Origin: Candidatus Marinamargulisbacteria bacterium SCGC AG-410-N11
Lineage (GTDB): Bacteria > Margulisbacteria > Marinamargulisbacteria > GCA-2716485 > AG-410-N11
DNA length: 53,648 nucleotides
Direction of reading: 5' to 3'
NCBI GenBank assembly: GCA_003265895.1
Contig: QFBS01000008.1
Span: forward strand, 1 to 53,648
Shown here piece by piece: positions 22,401-28,351 of this stretch (its first letter is position 1; every line of letters starts with the position of its first letter). Under the pieces are notes generated by a model. That model searched no databases, had not been told where the DNA came from, and saw nothing but the letters and a program-made list of their open reading frames with translations. The position numbers were made by a program, and so were the translations under genes.

Positions 22401-22793
22401 ACAGTTACAGAGGGTGACACAACAAAAGATTTAAGAAGCAGAGAGGGTGGACAAGCCGATGCAAAAGCAGAAAAAGATGGTGTGATATTTGATACTAGGA
22501 CAAAGGCAGAGAAAGATACAAAGATGATAGCTGAAGCAATGTACGTTTGGGCTTATGATAATAGTGGAAATGCATTGAAGTTGCCTGTAGTGTTTGATAC
22601 AAAAGGAGCTAATCGATCAATGTTTAATGCAGCAGGTACTTTAAGAATGTCTATATCAGATACAATAAAAAATGTTTTAATGTCAGGGGAGTCTAACGTG
22701 AACATATCAGTAGATACAGCTCACACTGATACATTGAAAGAGCATGAATCAAATGTGCCTGGTATGATACAGCAAGAAGGTGTATCAAAATAA
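13455..22793 (+). CDS. Giant exported protein: cadherin-like repeats, 17 calcium motifs, orphan C-terminal domain
   Basis: The 3112-residue protein has a hydrophobic stretch at residues 3-17, a basic region, and a second hydrophobic segment at about 49-70 that resembles a signal peptide. Two related modules follow (about 78-330 and 415-560, sharing QFGYKLE/RFGYEIG and GDWDYE/GTWDYE), separated by an Asn/Gly/Asp-rich linker at 381-409. About 560-1875 is a series of cadherin/Ig-like repeats joined by DVNEAP or DVNETP linkers. Residues 2027-2732 hold 17 aspartate-rich motifs of the DTDGDGISDxxE type, like thrombospondin type 3 repeats, alternating with short beta segments. Residues 2733-3112 form a domain I do not recognise, shared with the 1605-residue protein downstream. 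The likely role is a calcium-stiffened surface adhesin. I see no RTX nonapeptide block, autotransporter barrel or sortase motif, so the export route is unknown. The lipoprotein gene follows after 38 bases. Confidence 0.85.
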   Translation: MGAVIILGASLLGWLFFKRTRKVATVKVRNKGDATKTREPSSLFSYNSFKSTFVFLLTLAFCTTLVPIFNGAGFHGDIYAYIDTTYGTDSAIVDDGWGHGGKKIQENVSEGTVLATLSESLDANAVFEMHVTTSGGSTAISDDTKRDGDDNKVYLNAAGTDQFGYKLEQSGSDWQIVSFGDWDYEAKDKSGESEDSRARLVSKDSSGTILSNQAISGTFSPGNIDEATTITTGDDEYILDDNLYQDGGSSFADNLTVDQMNWQSRTDYTTGDYSAGIPASEIPYLLKVPLNDKIGSLNITSVEAYKDGEQDASIDLSSDFEFALNSQNELPDDYHLLKVTNTDNINYSNVDEIRITISVVASGVDSASSEVLKILISEGTGNDNNNDHGNSGNSNQGDQGHSNNDGGGAQASTIGFTLETADYIVSSSGHEHVAETIEDGDVIGTLTESETYTSFQLQAGSETGGFSDVAKIYLNVDGSNAETADRFGYEIGGDNNDKIVAFGTWDYENNISGPAQVLSKNGDTTVSTMTMFNMEIMMENINEDSTFMDDYIGDGGSPLPELTSIAENSNDYTEVFNYLGNPHKIVKIGGPNTDGNPVNNVHNIILSDYISGTIGDQMDINAYNDGLAEVTVDSVIDQDGQDIANHGFSILDAGENKLLLKHTGTLDYETATEYNITLRVKDLETDDNSDTVTITITVTNVEDVDLGFFANDSLTIAEGVAGPVGDISATDDRGYSLTYSLPDGQGNNDLYSIDAASGALTLNTAVNDIITNVEHTVKVSVSNGSDTETSDFLVTIANNTANDNSAPHSLTIDDADVNENETLVGTLSAVDDDEGDNLTYSVPDGSAYNIKNVNELHLNEALDFEGEGISADLEDVTVTVSDGSLTAQLILTTITLVDVNEAPSGLVLRNSANDADDHNVDENHTVVGYLFATDPEGDALTFSVEGNVFEIDDVTLNGVAGYKELKLKNSLNFEDNGANPADAGTARVTVSDGSLTQGPVDFEITLVDVNEAPSLGDITVAKDESSTGTIQLAATDPDAGDSLNYSFTGAGQISVSGSDVSYTLPRGAGAQYTGTITVSDGDLTDTATITITALDVATPEDGPSVINVSNERTAAVDENLGAGLVEIATVTVSLTGGGSGSWSINTNSGDHSKFSKDGNVLKFNQEGLNYEALGDANNDDIFSVTITGTGGATDDTKTFNVSVADVNEAPGISSDAVTVATEDAEYSYILTSTDVDAGDDANSATFTITKPDWLTFDAVDRKLSGTPNNSHVGEHNITIDIADDGGLAGDAQTFTITVANDAPTIATIEEDDVTATEEILFSYDINTDDEAHTKADTTQSITIKEGTDPLPDWLSLSAAGVLSGTPNNGDALAGQDGFSITVVANDGNSGTDEKTFTFKTVNVNDAPVLDTLDDNYNTAENDNPVVFTASATDEDNDDTADLSFSLDGADADLFEINGSTGVANFKEAPNFEVPSGSDGIYEITVIVTDPGGLTSQDDITITVTDVNEAPFLGVVDGDNEDETAFELNENADLSTDIIELQFADVDSYNYDVDEPGAHHGNNFEIRGADKDLFELVDTDGDGTDDSIQVKNQLNFEEPVDNGADGVYDLTIAIVDNGSLEATQNITITILDVNETPEITLTGTNSLAENADLSSDIISFSSTDVDRNGHELAEPGDHHGYDYEIKEVGDYALFELVDEDEDGINDAIQVKNQLNFEVPEDSNNDGIYELTIAVVDNGTLEHTQALSLTITDVNETPVISITGNDEDDDDDYSLNENADLSGITVSSTDVDRAGHDTNDDDTFQTYTYTKSGADAGIFNINADTGVLSLKNQMNFENMEDVDLDGIYELTVTVTDGAGLTTSEDLTLTILDVNEAPTAIFVSLADLQTDVPATMTVVINDVDVYDNHSTGSFDNDTDNLFAKYQLLTTIETSDYTLGEWSDPVFNTMAGTVTYTRSIEAELGLFGTVANNWDSGGVDSLQDVSIEVGAINENINEHVQSETIAINIARNTDYHVYGTDGTDTTADATDTDDDGDRLLDGQEQQFDYSSKNPDSGGIGTTDDLKDYDSDGITNYDEINAANTYEETATVTDATLADTDGDGLGDLFEFLIAADSMIIADSSKTAANLHATDPNDKDSDADGIIDGIEVLGFKIDLALDTTDDKTVNYVTTEIIVTSNPRSVDTDGDGINDNVELGWQGASGDLYGEANANEVAINWNKENGNSKTFEFENLSTYTNFLQATAAVQDKTTTTLANLITNPNNADTDGDNIDDNVELTARNLTFSVDLTKDRADNPTQLTVSVITNPILTDTDGDGISDSAELSTDAPYSAITNPLDVDTDNDGISDKDEQDTRSFNITKIIDGTSSTTAVDITTNPLDIDSDNDGMSDGQELLLVKYMNNNRITNPNVADTDNDGILDTDEVQNRVITFKLHKESTTTPNEFEDFNHEYTDLTTDPNDDDSDNDTIKDGPELADADGVEDFTTSTTGQDIYITNPRIKDTDGDGIDDNVEYIDYLTIQVHEDMAHYEGTNAADSSKEIKIYSNPLSADTDGDGKYSDKDEHDGYSITVLKKVVDDAGTISKVETSLAIRTNSTKLDTDNDNILDNVERDGWIIAIDKSITGTADAQDTRVKSNAAAIDTDHDTLVDYDEKTGLKYSINKTRYHDLDVNESDDIFTSELVYTNPSSVDTDGDDVLDNIEKNGRTFNTSYRSHGAIADTDHDGVSDFNDDYPHDELRSVVSTTWKSHGNHGILHFASDYPRQNMASREYGPLALKYMAKEFRDSSDNIKRIELMVWTDMYLGINNFNSDLAIKFPELTYDDMSATVRGYQVKLSADGIVGIEAQEVKYPSSPETSHQEYRVKGSAVSDPAIDYYKGNDFAIFGLTGEVGAANSGGDSGTNAGWQNLLGMFLKGNATKITVVFDDAQPESKVGRPPYGLFLIRGKDMGQSDNGHGANLKATKFEQHLPGEKLSNRFLEALALGRGSLMTVTEGDTTKDLRSREGGQADAKAEKDGVIFDTRTKAEKDTKMIAEAMYVWAYDNSGNALKLPVVFDTKGANRSMFNAAGTLRMSISDTIKNVLMSGESNVNISVDTAHTDTLKEHESNVPGMIQQEGVSK
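16134..16495 (+). repeat. 330-bp-spaced internal repeat in the cadherin block
   Basis: A 32-base segment, from ATTACATTAGTAGACG to GAAGCGCCGAG, is identical at 16134-16165 and 16464-16495. The spacing of 330 bases equals 110 codons, one cadherin-like repeat, and the segment encodes the ITLVDVNEAPS linker. The units between have diverged more. Confidence 0.8.
18121..18840 (+). repeat. In-register 360-bp tandem duplication in the cadherin block
   Basis: Bases 18121-18480 and 18481-18840 align with almost no gaps at a period of 360 bases (120 codons). Identical blocks include CTATTCAGGTAAAAAATCAA plus TTAAACTTTGAAG, at 18211-18243 and again at 18571-18603. This marks a recent unit duplication within the giant gene. 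Confidence 0.8.
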
Positions 22794-22814
22794 AAAAATA
22801 AAAAAATAAAAAAA
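22791..22814 (+). repeat. Three tandem TAAAAAAA octamers
   Basis: Three exact copies of the octamer TAAAAAAA start at the stop codon of the giant gene and end just before the GGGGG ribosome binding site of the lipoprotein gene. Copy-number change would not alter either protein but would change the spacing between the two genes. Confidence 0.75.
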
Positions 22815-22831
22815 TAAAGGGGGAAATAATA

Positions 22832-23362
22832 ATGAATAAAAAAAGAATAATAACAAACTTAATAGCAAGTGTCATAATTATAACATTACTAATGGTTACT
22901 GGATGTGGGAAGTTATTAAACAAAGTAGAGAAAGAGCCAGACAAAAAGGAAACAGTACAAACCGTAGCGACAACGTCTCAGCCAGTTGCTGCTAATAACT
23001 CTCCGGGAGCAACAGCTACTGGAGGAAGTAGTTCAAGTAACGTGGCATCGAATGCTAACTCGGGTGTTATACTAGATAATATGGGAGGGATATGGATTCC
23101 TGCTGAGAAGTTAAGAAAAAAATCATTAACAAACGTTAATAAGATACACTTTAGATGTAAAGGTACTCCCAACGATTCGATAACATTACAAGTTATTGAT
23201 AATGGTAAAGTTGTTCATATTTTGACAGCAAACCTAGGCGCGGAAGGAATTGTAGCTCGAGATATAGAACTTGAGTCTTGGGTAAGCAATGTGATTGTTG
23301 TGAGCAAAGGTAAACAATCTAATGCTGTTGTTGTGGGTAATAACCTAACCGTTAGTATCTAA
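22832..23362 (+). CDS. Small lipoprotein, partner of the giant surface protein (inferred)
   Basis: The 176-residue protein begins with a basic n-region and a hydrophobic core ending in the lipobox VTGC, so C25 should be lipidated. Residues 30-75 are charged and then Ser/Ala/Gly-rich, a flexible tether. Residues 78-176 look beta-rich (GVILDNMGGIWIPAEKL, KIHFRCKGTPNDSITLQV) and may form an Ig-like or C2-like sandwich; I do not recognise the family. It is 38 bases downstream of the 3112-residue gene and upstream of a strong terminator, so the two are probably one transcript. A role in anchoring or exporting the giant protein at the outer membrane is inference from position only. Confidence 0.8.
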   Translation: MNKKRIITNLIASVIIITLLMVTGCGKLLNKVEKEPDKKETVQTVATTSQPVAANNSPGATATGGSSSSNVASNANSGVILDNMGGIWIPAEKLRKKSLTNVNKIHFRCKGTPNDSITLQVIDNGKVVHILTANLGAEGIVARDIELESWVSNVIVVSKGKQSNAVVVGNNLTVSI

Positions 23363-23401
23363 CGATTAAAATTAAATAAATTCTTTTTTTATTCAAATAC
23401 T

Positions 23402-23435
23402 AAAAACAGAAGTCTAACCGGCTTCTGTTTTTTTT
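23402..23435 (+). terminator. Rho-independent terminator after the lipoprotein gene
   Basis: AAAAACAGAAG (23402-23412) pairs perfectly with CTTCTGTTTTT (23422-23432) around a 9-base loop, TCTAACCGG, and the T run continues to 23435. It ends the giant-protein/lipoprotein unit, so the paralogue downstream must have its own promoter. Confidence 0.88.
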
Positions 23436-23495
23436 ATATTAACATTTTTTCATGTTTGAAAATAGCCAAATAAGGGAATTATTAATGCATAGGCT

Positions 23496-23501
23496 TATAA
23501 T
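23496..23501 (+). promoter_or_regulatory. Candidate -10 box for the 1605-residue paralogue
   Basis: TATAAT stands 28 bases before the ATG at 23530. No good -35 box is visible 16-18 bases upstream. The position just after the terminator makes a promoter here likely. Confidence 0.35.
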
Positions 23502-23529
23502 TTTTTATTGGTAAAGTTAAGGACTTGGA

Positions 23530-26500
23530 ATGTTTTTTCAATTAGTGCAAAGAAAATGGTTTAAATGTATTATTCAGTGGGTGTTTGTTTATATCTTAAT
23601 GATATTTTTTTATTCACAAATGATTAGTGCTTCAATAACTAGTATATCTCAGTCTTCAAACCTAACATTATATAACAATCAATCACTTATTTTAAAAGAT
23701 GATATTATTAGAGTGAACGAAAATATAATAAATATCAGTCAAATTTATCCAACGATTAGTAATAGTAATGACCAATTTACATATAAAATTACTGGCGGAT
23801 CTGATCAGTTACACTTTAGTATTAATGAAAATACAGGAGATCTAAAATTTAATAAAAGTAAGAGTTATGAATTTCCAGAAGATAGTAATCAAGATAATCG
23901 ATATATTATAGAAATTAAAGTGACAAACCAAGAGAATTTATCGGATACCGCTACTTTTACTGTTATTGTTGTTGATGTAAATGAACCGCCGACAGATATT
24001 ACTAGTGAAACAGATCTTATGTTTAATGAAAATACTCAGCCATTCGTTGAATCACTGCAACTGATAGGGGTAGATGAAGATATGGCTAATGGACAAGAGT
24101 TAACTTTTAAATTATTAAGCGTAAAAGGAACAGCAAAACGGTTTGTACCAGCTAGTCAAGTTTGGGTTGACGATGAAGCTTTCGACTTAAAATCTTTATT
24201 TAATTTATCTTTAGATGGTGTTTTAAAAGCAACAAGCGTATTAAACCATGAAGCCTTAGATAATGGTGTTAGTAACGTGTCTTCAGTTATTTTAAGAGTT
24301 AAAGTATCCGATGGCCTTGGATTTTCATTTAGTAAAGATTTAACGTTAATTATTAACGATAATAATGATCCTATTAATATTGATGTTTCAGATGGATTAA
24401 TCGATGAAATCATAACAGACCAAAGTTATACAGAAGAGTCTAACATATTTGTAAAAGATAAAGATACCTTAGACGTAGTAAGATTTAATGTTTATGACGA
24501 AGATCATCAGTATCCCAATACATATACTTTAACTGAAGACATGCTATCATTATCTGGAGAGGATAAAGATAAGTATCGGCTTAAGTTAACCAAAGAAGAC
24601 TATGATATGTATGTCGAATTAAGAGTGGTGGGGGATAAGACTACTCATAACTATGAAGACAAAAATCAACATCTTATAACATTAACGGCTACGGATAAAC
24701 ATAATAGTAGCGATAGTGAAGATATTGTAATTAACCTAGTCAATCAAAATGATCCGCCAACAATGATGTTTATTAGTACCGTTTCTAATAAGTCAGTTTT
24801 TGTGACTGGGATTACAGAACAATTTATGATTAAAATTTTTGATGAAGATACCTCTAGTAATTATGATGGGTTTGCCAACTATACTATTTCAAATGATATT
24901 AATAGTGACTATTATTCGATAAGTTATGCAAGTATTGATAAGCATTCAAATATTCATATCATTAATGTTAAACCAACGTTAAATCTATTTGAAACAAGTG
25001 ATACCTGGGGAGAAAATGAAAAAATGGCGTTAAACAGTGAAGACTCAATATCTGGCGCATTAATTACGTTTTTTGCAACCGATAAATCAACGCCAAAAAA
25101 TAGATTAGAAGAAACCTTTACTATCACTGAAATAAGACGAAATTCAGATGGCTCTAACGAAACAGGTGCCGATAATATCTGGGACGCAGAAGATAACGAT
25201 GATGATGGTGATTTATTATTAGATCAACAAGAACAACAGTTTAACTATAACCCTAAAAATCCATATTCTAAATCTCTGAACAGTCAATCTGAATCTGAAT
25301 TGTTAGATAGTCAAAAAGATTACGACTTTGATGGTATTACCAATTATGATGAACTAAATGGGACATTATTATATAACGAAAAGCCAGCAATAACGTCCGC
25401 TATTAGTGCGGATTCGGATAACGATGGGCTAGGTGATTTATTTGAAATTACGGCAAAAGAAACAGGGTATTCTTTAGTTATGGATAAAAAAAATATGCTA
25501 AATACGATTAAAAATCCTTATTCAACAGATCCAAATAATAAAGATACGGATAATGATGGTATTATTGATGGTCGAGAAGTCCTGGGGTTTCTGTACACGT
25601 TTAGTTTAAAAGATAGATCTGAGACCGTAGAATTTACTACGAATCCAATATCTAAAGATACGGATGGCGATGGATTAAATGATAATATCGAATTAGGCTG
25701 GGCAGGCACTAGTGATGACGATATTCTAGATACTTCAAATAAAATTAAGGGAAGAGAACTAACGTTTTCTTACGAAAAAGTTAGTTCCTATGCCGATGGC
25801 AATCCATCGACAGTATCTACACAGTCAAAAAAGGAATATACCATTAATAATTTAGTAACAGACCCCACGTTAGTAGATACTGATGGTGATGGTATTAGCG
25901 ATAATGATGAATTAACACCTACTAGGACGGAGTTTTATATTGACTTTACAAAAGATGGAATTAATAACCCAGTTAAAGTTGAATTAGACATCATTACCGA
26001 TCCAACAAAAAAGGATACTGATGAAGATGGGATTTCGGATAGTGAAGAATTATCCAACGAGGGACCGTATCCTGCCGTTACAAATCCTAGTGATAAGGAT
26101 ACCGATAATGATGGACTATCAGATAAGGATGAACAAGATGGCCTGAATGTAGGACCTGTTAAAATTACCTATGAATTAGAGGGTAAAAAAAAGACGAGCA
26201 ATATATGGTTTAACAGTAATGAAACCAAAACAGATCCATTAAATATAGATTTTGATTTAGATGGCCTTAGTGATGGTCAAGAGATAAGGAACATCTACTA
26301 TTTAAATGAAAAAGTATATTTAAATCCGACACTTGCGGATACTGATAAAGATGGGTTATTAGATGGAGAAGAAGGTATAACACAAAATATTACATTTAAT
26401 ATTCAAAAAAGAAAAACAGAAATAGATGATATTAATAACCAATTTGAATTTATTACATTAAGCAAACCCATTCGAACTAATCCTTTAAACTACGATACCG

Positions 26501-28347
26501 ATGGCGATTTAATTGATGATTCAGATGAATTGTTTATGGAGGAATTTGATCCTGTAAAATTTCAATCAGGTGAATTGCAAGACTTGTATAAAACAGATCC
26601 AACGCTAACCGATACAGATGAAGATGGTCTGAGTGACTATCAAGAATCGGTTATTGGTCATGATCTAATGATCCGCGAAAAACTAGAAACAGTACGTTCT
26701 AACCCAACCTATGCAGATTCGGATATAGATAATCGTTATTCAGATCTTGAAGAAATTAATGGTTATAAATTAGATATCGAAAAGTATGTAACTGAGGTTA
26801 GTCAAAAAAAAGAATTAAAAATAATTAAATCTACAGAACATACGATACAGACAAGTCCTGTTCATCATGATACGGATGGAGATGGAATACCCGACGTTGA
26901 AGAGCGTGGTGGCTGGGAAATTGAAATTAATAATCAACCTAATATTTTAGTTAAATCTAGTGGGAATTCAAAAGATACAGATGATGATGGAATATCAGAT
27001 TTCCTGGAAAAGAAAGGGTATAAGATGACCGGATATACAGATAATTCTGAATTTTCTGATATTTTAATTCAGACAAATCCCAGTAGTTGTGATACAGATG
27101 GCGACCAAGTACTCGATTTAGGAGAAAAAATAGGGCGCGATTTAGACGAGAATGGATCGATTGATTCATTGCCGACCTTAGGTAATGACCGAGATAGTGA
27201 TAATGATGGGTTGCCAGATTTATTTGATGATGAAGGACTTAATAGTAAGGTTGACACGGTAGAGTTAACCTATAGTTCGAAAAGTGCAACGGGAGTAAAT
27301 TACTTTTTAGCAGATTACCCAATAAATTTATCAAAAAGTCCAAATTATGCGGGAGTTAGAGTTAAATATAAAGGAAAAGAAAGTTTTCTTAATCATAAAA
27401 TTGCTAAAGTTGAGATGATTATCTACTCAGACTATATTTATGAATTAGAAAATAATAACTGTGATATTGCAATTAAATTTCCAAATTTATCTTCAAACGC
27501 CATTGATTCAGTCAAAGTTGAGAAATTTAAAGTAAAGCCTTATGAAGAAGGTAGCGGGGATAGCGGTTATATTAAATCAATGGTTATTAATCCATCTGAT
27601 CCGCAACATATTCAAAATATTGACTACTCAATAATAAGTGAAAAAGAATCAACAGGAGATGATATTTACTTTAAAAATAATTCCTTTCCAATATTTAGTT
27701 TGACCGGAAAAATAGGGGGTTCACAAACTAGTACTGACGAAGAAGATGACTATTTTGATATGATAACAAAAAAAACTGGACGGAAAATTACAATCGAATT
27801 TAAAGTTCCACAAGATAGGTCCGCTGTTGGGTTTTTACCTTATGGTTTATTTTTAATTAAAAAATATAATAATGTACTTTACGAACATCATTTGCCTAAT
27901 CAGATGATTTCTGATAACTATCTAAATAAAATTATAAGCGGAGATGTTATTTTACGCTTATATCAAACAAAAGATCGAGAATTAGTTGATATTCGAAAAA
28001 TTTCAGAAATAGATGGATCGACGCCTTGGGAAGAAAAAACATATTTACAACAAAAAGAGTTTATTATAGATAATTTAGAATTTAATCGACCAGAAAGTGC
28101 AATTAGTAACCAGCGATTAAAGTTGCCGGTTGGTTACTTAATAGTTAATGATAAATTTATATTTAAAGACGAAGGTAAAATTAAACAAGATCTTCCGATG
28201 TTAATATATCAAAAAGTACTATCAGCTATAGGTATATTTATTAAGACCAACAAACAGTCTCATGGCAGTGTAATGTCTGTAGATGAATGTATTAACTCAA
28301 GAACATACAATGATGGCTTTTATATCCTAAGCCCATTAGAAGAGTAA
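23530..28347 (+). CDS. Paralogous exported protein: cadherin-like repeats, 17 calcium motifs, same orphan C-terminal domain
   Basis: The 1605-residue protein starts with a basic segment and a hydrophobic stretch at about 13-35, a probable signal peptide. Residues 45-550 hold about four cadherin-like repeats with linkers such as VVDVNEPPTDI. Residues 553-1239 contain 17 DTDxDGxxDxxE calcium motifs, each with a recognisable counterpart in the 3112-residue protein: FNYNPKNP matches FDYSSKNP, and NDGLGDLFE matches GDGLGDLFE. Residues 1240-1605 are the shared C-terminal domain; matching landmarks are FLADYPI/FASDYPR, IAIKFPNL/LAIKFPEL, FPIFSLTGKIG/FAIFGLTGEVG and PYGLFLIKK/PYGLFLIRG. It lacks the two N-terminal modules and most cadherin repeats of the longer protein. 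It ends four bases from the stop of the convergent helicase gene. The function is probably a surface adhesin or stalk; the export route is unknown. Confidence 0.85.
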   Translation: MFFQLVQRKWFKCIIQWVFVYILMIFFYSQMISASITSISQSSNLTLYNNQSLILKDDIIRVNENIINISQIYPTISNSNDQFTYKITGGSDQLHFSINENTGDLKFNKSKSYEFPEDSNQDNRYIIEIKVTNQENLSDTATFTVIVVDVNEPPTDITSETDLMFNENTQPFVESLQLIGVDEDMANGQELTFKLLSVKGTAKRFVPASQVWVDDEAFDLKSLFNLSLDGVLKATSVLNHEALDNGVSNVSSVILRVKVSDGLGFSFSKDLTLIINDNNDPINIDVSDGLIDEIITDQSYTEESNIFVKDKDTLDVVRFNVYDEDHQYPNTYTLTEDMLSLSGEDKDKYRLKLTKEDYDMYVELRVVGDKTTHNYEDKNQHLITLTATDKHNSSDSEDIVINLVNQNDPPTMMFISTVSNKSVFVTGITEQFMIKIFDEDTSSNYDGFANYTISNDINSDYYSISYASIDKHSNIHIINVKPTLNLFETSDTWGENEKMALNSEDSISGALITFFATDKSTPKNRLEETFTITEIRRNSDGSNETGADNIWDAEDNDDDGDLLLDQQEQQFNYNPKNPYSKSLNSQSESELLDSQKDYDFDGITNYDELNGTLLYNEKPAITSAISADSDNDGLGDLFEITAKETGYSLVMDKKNMLNTIKNPYSTDPNNKDTDNDGIIDGREVLGFLYTFSLKDRSETVEFTTNPISKDTDGDGLNDNIELGWAGTSDDDILDTSNKIKGRELTFSYEKVSSYADGNPSTVSTQSKKEYTINNLVTDPTLVDTDGDGISDNDELTPTRTEFYIDFTKDGINNPVKVELDIITDPTKKDTDEDGISDSEELSNEGPYPAVTNPSDKDTDNDGLSDKDEQDGLNVGPVKITYELEGKKKTSNIWFNSNETKTDPLNIDFDLDGLSDGQEIRNIYYLNEKVYLNPTLADTDKDGLLDGEEGITQNITFNIQKRKTEIDDINNQFEFITLSKPIRTNPLNYDTDGDLIDDSDELFMEEFDPVKFQSGELQDLYKTDPTLTDTDEDGLSDYQESVIGHDLMIREKLETVRSNPTYADSDIDNRYSDLEEINGYKLDIEKYVTEVSQKKELKIIKSTEHTIQTSPVHHDTDGDGIPDVEERGGWEIEINNQPNILVKSSGNSKDTDDDGISDFLEKKGYKMTGYTDNSEFSDILIQTNPSSCDTDGDQVLDLGEKIGRDLDENGSIDSLPTLGNDRDSDNDGLPDLFDDEGLNSKVDTVELTYSSKSATGVNYFLADYPINLSKSPNYAGVRVKYKGKESFLNHKIAKVEMIIYSDYIYELENNNCDIAIKFPNLSSNAIDSVKVEKFKVKPYEEGSGDSGYIKSMVINPSDPQHIQNIDYSIISEKESTGDDIYFKNNSFPIFSLTGKIGGSQTSTDEEDDYFDMITKKTGRKITIEFKVPQDRSAVGFLPYGLFLIKKYNNVLYEHHLPNQMISDNYLNKIISGDVILRLYQTKDRELVDIRKISEIDGSTPWEEKTYLQQKEFIIDNLEFNRPESAISNQRLKLPVGYLIVNDKFIFKDEGKIKQDLPMLIYQKVLSAIGIFIKTNKQSHGSVMSVDECINSRTYNDGFYILSPLEE

Positions 28348-28351
28348 ATAG

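Noticed and set aside
13455..22793. Assembly chimera or frame error producing the 3112-residue frame
   Set aside because: The frame is continuous, domain order is mirrored in the independent 1605-residue paralogue, and a terminator follows the next gene as expected.
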